A DNA stretch of 26,043 nucleotides, taken from assembly GCA_964512105.1 (NCBI GenBank), contig CAZEGI010000016.1, positions 1 through 26,043 of the forward strand, in the 5' to 3' direction. Position numbers and translations under genes: made by a program. The stretch's first letter is position 1, and every line of letters starts with the position of its first letter. The notes beneath the pieces are model-generated. The model was not told where the DNA came from and ran no database searches. It saw only the letters and a list, made by a program, of their open reading frames with translations. Positions 8,901 through 16,186 of the stretch are shown here, in pieces. Origin of the DNA: CAZEGI01 sp964512105. GTDB lineage: Archaea; Altiarchaeota; Altiarchaeia; IMC4; CAZEGI01.

Positions 8901-11900
8901 CCCGATGCCAGCGACCCGAATTTCTATGTCACCTATGCGAATGTGATATCCTCCGTGGTATTTGATCCATTGCGTTACACTCTTACTGGCAACTCAATTT
9001 CGTGGAATACGCCACCCGAGCAGTCAACCGAGTTTATCGTCAGTTACAAGTACGATGTGATAAAGCTGAACTGCAGTTATCCGGAAGATTCAAAGAGTGG
9101 CAGTTATCTCGGGGAGATTTGCCCGCAGGGCGTTGATATTACAACAACCATAATCGCATCGGACCATCCATACACCTATACCGAATACCCAGGACAGACC
9201 GATTGCAACGGTGTTATCAGAGATGAGTGGCGTGACCGTCCGCTGGACAGGTACGACTGCACAAGGCCCGTGCACCTTGACACCTATCTCCCGGAGGTTC
9301 TGCCTTTCGATCCGTGCACTGATGATTTTCTGGAGAAAGCATTTGACGAGGGAGAAGGTTGGTTTTTTTACTGGGATGCGTTTCTCCCATGTTACGACTA
9401 CAACGCGAAATACTACCGCCAGTTCAACAAGGACAGCGTCTGGGCTTTCATAACTGGAATAACTCCCGAGTTGTATGACCAGCCGATGGAGGAATGGTAT
9501 CTCGGGAAACTCGGCGAGGCGGAAGGCGACTGCGATTCAGACAGCGACTGCAAGGACGGTTTGCACTGTTCGTACAGCGACGACCCGGACAAGGACCATT
9601 GTTGCCCCGAAGGCAAGGAATACAACCTTGAAACAAAAACGTGCGAGGAATGCGGGGTTTATGCATACAAAAGAAATCCCGATTACTGCGAGAAGAGGGC
9701 GAAACTCGGAGTTCAGTGCAAATGCGACGAAGGCGAAAGCCACTGCAACCCAGGCGAATGCAAGGAAGGTTTGGAATGCATGCCAGGTCCCGAAGGTGTT
9801 GGTGTTGACGGCTGCTGTAAACCGCACGATGAGTTCTGGAACGGATACCACTGCGTTACGCCGACAACGACCATCACGCCCGGAAAGATTGCGGAGGCGG
9901 AACCCGACTGTCATGGTGATAATAGCTTATGCGAGAGCGGGTTGCACTGCTCAATCAGCGGCGGTGATAATCCGGATTACTGCTGCCCTGGAGGAAAGGA
10001 ATATAACCTTGAAACAAAAACGTGCGAGACATGCGGTGTTTACGCATACAAAGGCGACAAGGATTATTGCAAGAAGAAAACCGAGCATGGATGCGCTTGT
10101 GATAAAGGAGAGGGAAGCTGCGAACTTGCAACCGAGTGCAAATCCGGACTGGAATGCATGGACGGGCCGGGCATAAGCGAGATTGATGTGGACGGTTGCT
10201 GTTCTTCCGGCGAGTACTGGAACGGCATGCACTGCACAAGCCTGCCACAGAAAAATGAAAACATAACGGGATGGACGCGGACAGGCGGCGGCGAGGGCGG
10301 CGGCAACATCTGGGTTCACGTCGCTGCAGGTGCTCAACTGCCGAACTGGCTTGAGGCAAAAGGCTTAAAGGAATGGATGTACTGCACAAACGAGCTTGAC
10401 AGAAGGGGCTGCCCTTACACAAACCCGCAGTCAATCTGGGGCGAGGTCAAAGCATTGCCGTTCGGCAAATACGAACACTGCGAGGATGGGGAGGCGTCAT
10501 CTGCAGCAACGCAGGATGACCTCCCAAAACCCAAACGGGTTGATAACAGCATCATGAATCCCGGATGTGATCCTTCCGGAGGCAAGGTGATATGTTCAAG
10601 TAAACAACCGATGGAATCATGCGGACAATTATGCGCAAAGTTCGTTGAATCATGGTATTCATACGACGGCTACTTCAATCTCACGATAAACGAGTTCAAC
10701 GAAAGCGGTAGCGTTATATCCACCAGCAGCGTCGGATGGCAGGTCTCGACCGGCGACGACATAATCCCGAAACCGACCAGCGCGCTTGACGAACTTGACA
10801 AATTGTTCGTGAACATATTCCATTACGCAAGCATTCCGGTAACGCTGCATGACAACATCTCGAGCTTCAACATCACTGCAACCTACACTGCCAAGAACAC
10901 GATGAGAAGGAGCGCGTATGCGGAAAGATGCAGGTGGGAGAACCGGCAGCAGTTCAACCAAACCCGTGACCCGCAGACCGGGCAGGTTACGGCATGGAAC
11001 ACCTGGTACCAGGGCTGCTGGAAGCATCTTGACTGCAGGTATCCCGCAGGAACCGAAATAATAAACGACACATCAACTGTGATAAGCAACACCTACGGGT
11101 TCAAAATAAAACCGGAAATCCCACTGCAAAACAGCCCACTCCTAAACATAAGTATCAACGGCCGGGCTGATTACACGAAAGAGGCATCAACAGAATTCAA
11201 TGCGGATTTCGAGTTAAGGGTTGAGCCCGACATACTCAACGGCTTTGACCTACTCGTGAACAACATCACGGTTTATCAGTACATAACACGGGATTATCCC
11301 GCGATGCATACGCTATACAAATTAGGCAGCACACCAAGCACGCAGACAATATTCTTCGATGAGGACATACGGAGGGAACTCGGGCTGAAGGATGCGGAAA
11401 CCTGCGAGTACTCATTCGTTATGAACAACCCGCTTGAGAAGGAGTATCATCCGCTTGATTTGTATTATGCGTCGTATTCACCGATCTACTCCTGGGATTC
11501 GTATCTGATACCGAACGGCGTATGCGGCGAAAAATGGAAAACCGGTTTCGCGGGCGTCGGCCTGTTCAGGAACTATCACGAGGACGAACCCAATTACCTT
11601 GACTCTGCTAGGTTCTATGCGATGTCGCGCTTTGACAGGTCAGACCCCCAAAACCTTGCGCTTTACCCATCCACCTACCACTCCGACCTGATTATGTACG
11701 TAAGTTACGACGAAGAAGAGCAGGTGTACAAAGTCACGTTACACAGCACAACCCTGAACCACACTGATATCGAGTCCATCGTGGTAAAGGTTTACACGCA
11801 CTTCCGCAACACCGGCGACCTTATAAAACTTATCGGCACGGAAGACCCTGCACCAAACATCCATCGCTACATCTACGTAAGGCACTCGACGCATATTGAG

Positions 11901-12761
11901 GTAAAAATTGAACCATCGAATCCTGTGCCCGGTAACGTGGTAACCGTAACCCCGGAAGTGATAGACGATTTTACAGGCGGCAGCATTACGGACGGGTCGG
12001 TTTCCGTAATTTGCTATCCACCGTATGACGGTTATTCTACAACCATAAAACCCGGCGAGAGTATAACCTTCGTGATGGGGCAGGACATTCCTTACTGCAC
12101 GGTTGAGTACTCTGGCTATTGGTACAGCGGGATGACCTACTGCAAGGACAGCGCTTCAACCAACGAACCACCGCCAACCGCGGGCAACGCAGGAACCGGA
12201 ACAGACAACGTGATTTACAACGTGTGGGGTTGCCATGCCGCATGCAAATCCGTTTATCCGCAGAACTACAAATGCACCAGCATGATGAATCCGAATGTCC
12301 GCTGGACAGGATTCCACGCATGCAAGAAGCAGGACGCGGGTGCCGGAACCTGCACGCAGACAGGCGGCACGGGCGACGAGGCATGCCAGAATGCCGCAAC
12401 GACCTTGGGCAAGGACGGAACTTACATATGCTGCTGCGACGTGACTTCCGGAACTGAAACCACAACGACTGCAGAATTGGAAGCGGGTGCGAGAGGTACA
12501 AGGGCATTGGCCGAGACCACCTCAACAACAACCACGACAATCAAACCATCAGGAACACAGCCGTCAAAAACCTCGTTCACCGTGGCTAACACGAGCAGCG
12601 GTGCGGTAAACTGGCTGACCAACAACTACATACTCCTCATCATCGCATTCCTTGCCATAATGTCCTACAAGTGGTTCACGGCAGCGAGAATGGACTTCGA
12701 AGCCATGCTCCAGGAGTCCGGCGTTTATGACATACTGAAGGATTTGCTCGGCAAGAAGTAA
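5901..12761 (+). CDS. Giant Cys-rich secreted surface protein, C-terminally membrane-anchored
   Basis: This 2286-residue protein has a clear signal peptide (MKYLRVSLLLAILVFSFVGVVSA, cleavage near residue 23) and a single transmembrane helix near residues 2241-2262 followed by a short, mainly cytosolic tail (MDFEAMLQESGVYDILKDLL). A Thr-rich linker with two runs of four to five Thr separates the ectodomain from the helix. The ectodomain is rich in Cys and N-x-S/T sequons, implying disulfides and glycosylation. Two tandem Cys-rich modules of about 126 residues start at 1207 and 1333. The N-terminal third includes a probable coiled-coil-forming segment (about 60-105) and a Pro-rich stretch near 465-480. 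I recognise no enzymatic domain. It directly precedes a VirB6-like membrane protein, so it may be the extracellular part of the same secretion, conjugation or adhesion apparatus. That role is inference from adjacency. Confidence 0.9.
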   Translation: MKYLRVSLLLAILVFSFVGVVSADRCSGYGSVDACLNADCLPIYCDAGEHDEFSKCVDPEEMQNNVNSEMSTFSSDMETLASSMDDLGQDYNNIENTVTKEVNDAWGRLNVSRIELPNYYGAITNDKNFKKLVTIIALATGKGHIELDFNPTCMWTTDTGVKCASGFDYDLDVDIDGIIPNPTNFIIDYPEISSYMSRVLNLPDLPYNTWPPYVVIATIPTALPQSKSVSAQDIPYGRVNYPEKWVPDLPTTAQFVTPLCSLSSNIDIANNYVNKYNEYLRQADNFARRYNEFRDILLTWYRSDYTVNDVFTWSGKFGGSGQWTVTISGVGGTLSELIGWKDQKYKDLWKEVTGKSIEDLPEIPRLCDLLKDEVGDKVPDCQIPRLKKLTDVGVSVETGDVTATADLCKVSISGKELKVPNINILLPKKDQCHAAEAASTSSAKKVTGMRTGDTVTIQIPGLPRKPNLPGLPSLPFLPYFAVEGWTFCDYNTGDERTNILDDDIWYVKINISKYGTFVDGRGYDRDETPQAGYASALRMLRVWNNGTVECSNDLGEHYSIDACYEEHFLVKGLSQKDLDAESDPTKYTWLDPINRVYGGVALAEHFGNYTVVDDVYYILGVNDSMGRKYEATGDAGLHDYYTDYVLARKCDVVGVINQSGECKTVALKGRGNLDLSYEENVDRMGYRDCEWMLIDYGKYFNYPGVYLAGSLRKSRLGANMGLLYYLALTGDIRRVTDDLIDDGKTYLKSDLLDWNRDTGERIFGCDDCGRGDLVCSMGSALAGTYRYDKGKECYQSLQKCEEETGNILTGKKKTFEPKYECGYYNVTGNDPNTQNYTGKPSYEFIADSVKSIKTDISGVAISESKWKGPSYRMDWKEDPPKYDMPSEENAYAERYHVTESNINSFIYDGTSEYELNPHGEKVLEIVEVKGVDETGIITDEAHIYAAGKNEYQLFQRAKSILQVKGTYNLDTNYIFAQGQDYELAWNGQYIRWLPGGNHPNPDASDPNFYVTYANVISSVVFDPLRYTLTGNSISWNTPPEQSTEFIVSYKYDVIKLNCSYPEDSKSGSYLGEICPQGVDITTTIIASDHPYTYTEYPGQTDCNGVIRDEWRDRPLDRYDCTRPVHLDTYLPEVLPFDPCTDDFLEKAFDEGEGWFFYWDAFLPCYDYNAKYYRQFNKDSVWAFITGITPELYDQPMEEWYLGKLGEAEGDCDSDSDCKDGLHCSYSDDPDKDHCCPEGKEYNLETKTCEECGVYAYKRNPDYCEKRAKLGVQCKCDEGESHCNPGECKEGLECMPGPEGVGVDGCCKPHDEFWNGYHCVTPTTTITPGKIAEAEPDCHGDNSLCESGLHCSISGGDNPDYCCPGGKEYNLETKTCETCGVYAYKGDKDYCKKKTEHGCACDKGEGSCELATECKSGLECMDGPGISEIDVDGCCSSGEYWNGMHCTSLPQKNENITGWTRTGGGEGGGNIWVHVAAGAQLPNWLEAKGLKEWMYCTNELDRRGCPYTNPQSIWGEVKALPFGKYEHCEDGEASSAATQDDLPKPKRVDNSIMNPGCDPSGGKVICSSKQPMESCGQLCAKFVESWYSYDGYFNLTINEFNESGSVISTSSVGWQVSTGDDIIPKPTSALDELDKLFVNIFHYASIPVTLHDNISSFNITATYTAKNTMRRSAYAERCRWENRQQFNQTRDPQTGQVTAWNTWYQGCWKHLDCRYPAGTEIINDTSTVISNTYGFKIKPEIPLQNSPLLNISINGRADYTKEASTEFNADFELRVEPDILNGFDLLVNNITVYQYITRDYPAMHTLYKLGSTPSTQTIFFDEDIRRELGLKDAETCEYSFVMNNPLEKEYHPLDLYYASYSPIYSWDSYLIPNGVCGEKWKTGFAGVGLFRNYHEDEPNYLDSARFYAMSRFDRSDPQNLALYPSTYHSDLIMYVSYDEEEQVYKVTLHSTTLNHTDIESIVVKVYTHFRNTGDLIKLIGTEDPAPNIHRYIYVRHSTHIEVKIEPSNPVPGNVVTVTPEVIDDFTGGSITDGSVSVICYPPYDGYSTTIKPGESITFVMGQDIPYCTVEYSGYWYSGMTYCKDSASTNEPPPTAGNAGTGTDNVIYNVWGCHAACKSVYPQNYKCTSMMNPNVRWTGFHACKKQDAGAGTCTQTGGTGDEACQNAATTLGKDGTYICCCDVTSGTETTTTAELEAGARGTRALAETTSTTTTTIKPSGTQPSKTSFTVANTSSGAVNWLTNNYILLIIAFLAIMSYKWFTAARMDFEAMLQESGVYDILKDLLGKK
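9516..10235 (+). repeat. Tandem Cys-rich module duplication inside the giant protein gene
   Basis: Two in-frame units start at 9516 and 9894, a period of 378 bp or 126 residues. Both begin EAE followed by a Cys-Asp-rich segment. They share C..GLHCS, the identical core KEYNLETKTCE, GVYAYK, ..YC.K, ECK.GLEC, VDGCC and WN..HC. The DNA for the core is almost identical between units, pointing to a fairly recent duplication. Unit 1 ends with a short Thr/Pro linker. Confidence 0.85.
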
Positions 12762-12800
12762 TAGCAAATTGCAAAAATAGAACTTAACTGCAATTTGCTA
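12762..12800. repeat. Perfect 12-bp inverted repeat after the giant protein gene
   Basis: TAGCAAATTGCA (12762-12773) is matched exactly by TGCAATTTGCTA (12789-12800) with a 15-nt spacer. It begins at the stop codon region of the upstream gene. It is not followed by a T run, so a bacterial-type terminator is unlikely; an operator or an mRNA 3'-end hairpin is possible. Confidence 0.8.
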
Positions 12801-12802
12801 GC

Positions 12803-12880
12803 TAGCAAAACACATGTAAAAAGTTCATAAATAATGTGTTTTGCTATAAAAAATTCATAGATTAATGTGTTTTGCTATAA
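12803..12880. promoter_or_regulatory. Inverted and direct repeat array upstream of the VirB6-like gene
   Basis: TAGCAAAACACAT (12803-12815) forms a perfect 13-bp inverted repeat with ATGTGTTTTGCTA (12834-12846). The right arm, extended to ATGTGTTTTGCTATAA (12834-12849), is repeated exactly at 12865-12880, 31 bp downstream. Each copy is preceded by a similar TTCATA(A/G)AT segment, so the direct repeat is about 27 bp. The second copy ends one base before the preferred ATG of the next gene. The array looks like paired operator sites; the TTCATAAATA part could also serve as TATA element. Confidence 0.7.
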
Positions 12881-12881
12881 G

Positions 12882-15098
12882 ATGAGGCGCATAAAAAAAT
12901 CCAACGTTTTGGTAATCCTTGCAGTGCTTGCAATCATCCTTATCTTAAGCACTCCCGTTTCCGCCGGCTTCTGGGGCTGGTTCTGGGGGGTGGGCAAGAA
13001 GGTTATTGATTTTTTTTGCAATTTGGCGATAGCCCTGCTCTCACTGTTGTTCAGGGGATTGGAATGGATGTTCAGCAAAGAGCCGTGCGTTTACTCCCCC
13101 TCAGGAACATGCCTCAGCGGCGGTTCTCCTGACAAGAACATAGTTGAGATGGTAAACCTGTTCCTGACAATCCTTATTCCAATATACGAGGCAATCATCC
13201 TGATACTTGCACTGTTCCTTGTTCTCCTCTCCCTGTCGCCGCAGGGAAGAGCGAAGGCAAAAACCATGCTCCAGCGCCTGGTTTTGGGGATGGTCCTCGT
13301 CGTGCTCTGTCTGCCGATCTACCAGATCCTCATAGACATATCCGGCACTCTCACCACAAACGTTTTTGACATCATGAAGACAAAGGTCATTCATGCATCC
13401 ACCTTAGCAGACGCCCTGAACAAGGAACTGACAAGCATGCCAACGGGACCAAAGGTTGCGCTCCTTCTTGTCATCATGCAGCTTTGCCAGCTGACAATCT
13501 ACGCATTCATAGTCCTGGTGTTCAGGTATCTCATGGTCGTGTTCTTTGCCGTAATGTTCCCGTTCACGCTTTTTTTGTTCACCTTCGACCTTACCCGTGA
13601 CCTCGGCAGAAGCTTTTTCAAGTCCACGCTGGTGTGGATATTCACGCCGCCGCTCATGGCCTTGTGGCTTTCGATAGGCATGGCAACCATACAGGGCCTG
13701 AACATTTCCGTAGTCTCCGACCCGTCCGGTGGGGTTATCGTAAAATACCTCATCGGCATCAGCGTGTTGATGGTAAGCATGATCATGATGATTGTTTCGC
13801 CGCTCTTTGAAAGCGGGCTGATGGCATGGATAGGGGCGGTTGTTACCGCGATAGGTTTCGTTGTTCCCGGCTGGTGGGGTTTTGCACTCACGTTTGTCGG
13901 CGGTCTGCTGCAGGGCAGAGGCGCGCAGGCATTGGCAACCGCAGGCCTTGCAACTCATGTACGTGGAAAGGTTACCAAAGCAACGCAAAGGGCGAAGGCG
14001 CAGGGACAACTTAGGAGGGGTTCGGGTGCTGCTGCCAGAAGAGGAAGTCTGGCAGGCACACTCGCAAAATCTGCGTTCATTCCGGGCTATGCTCCAGTCA
14101 GGTTGGGTATTGGTCTGGGCAGACTTGCGGGAAGAATTCCATTGGGCAGGGGTAGAACTCTTGGCGGAGTTGTGGGCGGTGCTGCCCGCACCGTAGCAAG
14201 ACCATTTGTTGCTGCCGGACGAGCTACAGCCGGTTTCGGCAGGGCTTTTGCGAGGGGTTACCGTGCTGGCGCATCGCAGGGCCTTGGAGCGGTTGCAGGC
14301 AAAGCATGGAAAGGCGCTGGCAAACTTGGCGCAACCCTCGGCATGGCGCGTCATCCAATCCGCACCCTCAGAAGCGCATTCGGACGCACAGTGACAGCGG
14401 ACCGCGCAACGGGTACAGGTCCTGGCCGAAGTGCAGTCGGCAAAAAATCTCGCCGGCTTGAGGACATACGCGGTGTTGACAAAAATCTTGCGGGTAATAT
14501 GCGAAAAGCAGGTTTGTCTTCAGTTCAGGATGTTGCAAAGGCAACTCCGGAACAACTCCGTGCGCTTGGAATTTCCGACAGCAGGGCAAGGAAGATAAGC
14601 CAGAGCGCGAAGACCATGGAATCGGGTCGTGCACCTACACCTGTCAGTGAAGACCGCGCCAGGGTTGCAGCCGCAGTGGACAGACGCGCAGCTGCTGCGC
14701 CGGACTCTGACCTCACGAAGATAGACGGCGTAGGACGCGGGGGCGTGGATGCACAGGCACTCAAGAAAAATGGATACAACACGATAGACGATGTTGCGAA
14801 CGCAAACCCGAAGGAACTTGCAGGCCGGTTGGGAATCCCGGAGGAGAAGGCGGAATCCATTGTCGGTTCAGCGCGTGAGAAATCTCCGGCATACCAGCAG
14901 AAACAGGCGGCCGCAGAAAGAGAAAGGGGAAGAGAACTGGACATAAAACGCGCGATGGCAAGGGCAGGCACATCGAAGAAGGAGGAAGACGAAGAAAAAA
15001 AGGCAGAGGGCGACACGCTTGACAAGCGGCTGGGCATCACGACCGAGGAGGGCGGCGAGCCGGAAAAACCAAAGAAAAAGAAGGGGGATGAGAAATAG
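12882..15098 (+). CDS. VirB6/TrbL/CedA-like polytopic membrane protein with C-terminal helix-hairpin-helix domains
   Basis: I prefer the ATG at 12882 (738 residues, MRRIKKSNVLVIL); a GTG at 12867 would add five residues but lies inside the upstream repeat. A signal-like helix (about 7-27) is followed by roughly six to eight hydrophobic helices to about residue 340, including a long loop after the first ones. This is the general form of VirB6/TrbL inner-membrane channel components of type IV secretion and of archaeal CedA. Residues about 340-505 are a Gly/Ala/Arg-rich, low-complexity basic region. Two helix-hairpin-helix units follow (about 526-580, LEDIRGVDKNLAG...; and 610-668, DLTKIDGVGRGG...), then a highly charged Lys/Glu tail. 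Helix-hairpin-helix units usually bind DNA backbone nonspecifically. It lies 120 bp after the giant secreted protein and converges on guaAA. Family assignment rests on topology and general resemblance. Confidence 0.7.
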   Translation: MRRIKKSNVLVILAVLAIILILSTPVSAGFWGWFWGVGKKVIDFFCNLAIALLSLLFRGLEWMFSKEPCVYSPSGTCLSGGSPDKNIVEMVNLFLTILIPIYEAIILILALFLVLLSLSPQGRAKAKTMLQRLVLGMVLVVLCLPIYQILIDISGTLTTNVFDIMKTKVIHASTLADALNKELTSMPTGPKVALLLVIMQLCQLTIYAFIVLVFRYLMVVFFAVMFPFTLFLFTFDLTRDLGRSFFKSTLVWIFTPPLMALWLSIGMATIQGLNISVVSDPSGGVIVKYLIGISVLMVSMIMMIVSPLFESGLMAWIGAVVTAIGFVVPGWWGFALTFVGGLLQGRGAQALATAGLATHVRGKVTKATQRAKAQGQLRRGSGAAARRGSLAGTLAKSAFIPGYAPVRLGIGLGRLAGRIPLGRGRTLGGVVGGAARTVARPFVAAGRATAGFGRAFARGYRAGASQGLGAVAGKAWKGAGKLGATLGMARHPIRTLRSAFGRTVTADRATGTGPGRSAVGKKSRRLEDIRGVDKNLAGNMRKAGLSSVQDVAKATPEQLRALGISDSRARKISQSAKTMESGRAPTPVSEDRARVAAAVDRRAAAAPDSDLTKIDGVGRGGVDAQALKKNGYNTIDDVANANPKELAGRLGIPEEKAESIVGSAREKSPAYQQKQAAAERERGRELDIKRAMARAGTSKKEEDEEKKAEGDTLDKRLGITTEEGGEPEKPKKKKGDEK

Positions 15099-15110
15099 AA
15101 GTGGTTATTC

Positions 15111-15677
15111 TTATTCACAAATTTTAATAAAATTCCGTAATATATCGGGACCTTTCGGTGTGTGATTTACCTCTGGATGAAACTGCACCCCATAAACCGG
15201 TTTCGTTTTGTGCCTGATTGCCTCGTACTTGCATATGTCCGACTCCGCAAGCCCCTTAAGTTCCTTACTTATTTTCGAAACCTCGTCGCGGTGCGATTCC
15301 CACACCACGAGTTTTTCCTCCAAACCTGCAAAAATTTCATTCTTCTCGGAAATTTTTATCTCAACGGCAGCATATTCGCCGCTCCTGCCTTTTCTCACCT
15401 CGCCGCCAAAGTGTTTCGCAATCAGTTGATGCCCGAGGCAGATTCCGAGAACCGGCACATTCATTGAACCGAGAATCTCATAATTCAATTTTAATTTTTT
15501 TTCATCGTCATAAACGGAATAAGGACCGCCACTGAGAATTATACCTGTCGGATTTTTTTTCTTTATGTTCGTTAATGTCACACTATTGGAAATAATCTCG
15601 GCATCACAACTCAGGTAACGCAAACTCCTCAGTATCCTGTGCACGTACTGCCCGTGGTTGTCCAAAATTAAAATCAT
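15111..15677 (-). CDS. guaAA: GMP synthase glutaminase subunit (subunit A)
   Basis: This 188-residue class I glutamine amidotransferase has the nucleophile in GICLGHQ (C80) and the catalytic His/Glu pair in QFHPEV (H167, E169); SGGP (49-52) supports the oxyanion hole. Archaea split GMP synthase into this ammonia-producing subunit and a separate ATP-pyrophosphatase subunit, which converts XMP to GMP. The size equals the free-standing archaeal subunit, and the partner is not in the window. Its ATG overlaps the aTrm56 stop by 4 nt, and it is the last gene of a three-gene operon. It ends 12 bp from the convergent VirB6-like gene. Confidence 0.94.
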   Translation of the reverse strand: MILILDNHGQYVHRILRSLRYLSCDAEIISNSVTLTNIKKKNPTGIILSGGPYSVYDDEKKLKLNYEILGSMNVPVLGICLGHQLIAKHFGGEVRKGRSGEYAAVEIKISEKNEIFAGLEEKLVVWESHRDEVSKISKELKGLAESDICKYEAIRHKTKPVYGVQFHPEVNHTPKGPDILRNFIKICE

Positions 15678-16186
15678 TTTTCAATCAGTTTTTTTCCGCG
15701 TGCCTGCGGAATTATCGTTTTCTTGCCGTAAAATTTTTTCTCAAGCTCCCTGCCGTAAAGCAGCCTGTCCAGGAAAACCGCGAGCGCGGAGACCTCGGAA
15801 TGTGGCTGGTTCCCGATTGCCAAATTGTAATCGACCATTTTATAAACCTCGGACGGCACCTTCTTCCCGCCGACTATTATCAACTTATTCTTTCTGGACT
15901 TTCTGATCTCATTCATTTTATCATTGATATTAACTCCGTACATGGTCAAATGAATTTTCTCACCCCTAAAGTTCTCAACAAATTTTTTCCAGTTTTTTAC
16001 GAACTTAACCTCGAAGACGCCGCCCCATTCATCCACCACCCTCATGATGCTTTTTTCAACTTCCGTGTCCCTGGCGTCCATGACGATCTCATCCGCGCCG
16101 AATGCACGCGCAACCAGCGCGACGTGCGTGCTTATACGGTCGTCCCTTCCGTAGCGGTGCCCGATTCTCAGGACGGAAATTTTCAT
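15674..16186 (-). CDS. trm56: tRNA (cytidine(56)-2'-O)-methyltransferase aTrm56
   Basis: This 170-residue SPOUT-class methyltransferase opens ISVLRIGHRYGRDDRISTHVALVARAFGAD, the characteristic aTrm56 N-terminus. It ends with the trefoil-knot SAM-binding region (LIIVGGKKVPSEVYKMVDYNLAIGNQPHSEV). The enzyme 2'-O-methylates C56 in the T loop of archaeal tRNAs, stabilising the elbow. Length is as usual for the family without extra domains. It overlaps both neighbours by 4 nt (COG2509 flavoprotein upstream, guaAA downstream), implying translational coupling. Confidence 0.94.
   Translation of the reverse strand: MKISVLRIGHRYGRDDRISTHVALVARAFGADEIVMDARDTEVEKSIMRVVDEWGGVFEVKFVKNWKKFVENFRGEKIHLTMYGVNINDKMNEIRKSRKNKLIIVGGKKVPSEVYKMVDYNLAIGNQPHSEVSALAVFLDRLLYGRELEKKFYGKKTIIPQARGKKLIEK

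Noticed and set aside
9475..10434. Open frames on both strands inside the Cys-rich repeat of the giant protein gene
   Set aside because: They are rich in Arg, Ala and Thr runs created by the biased codons of the Cys modules and lack any domain; the giant frame is continuous through the region.
12762..12800. Intrinsic terminator for the giant gene
   Set aside because: The inverted repeat has a 15-nt loop and no T-run after it, and the arms share the heptamer of the downstream repeats, so an operator is more likely.
12867..12881. GTG start for the VirB6-like gene, adding five residues
   Set aside because: It lies within the 16-bp direct repeat and precedes the basic start MRRIKKS; the ATG at 12882 is the simpler choice, though GTG cannot be excluded.
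13404..14354. 316-residue antisense frame opposite the VirB6-like gene
   Set aside because: Composition is that of a shadow of the Gly/Ala/Arg-rich coding strand, with no motif or promoter.
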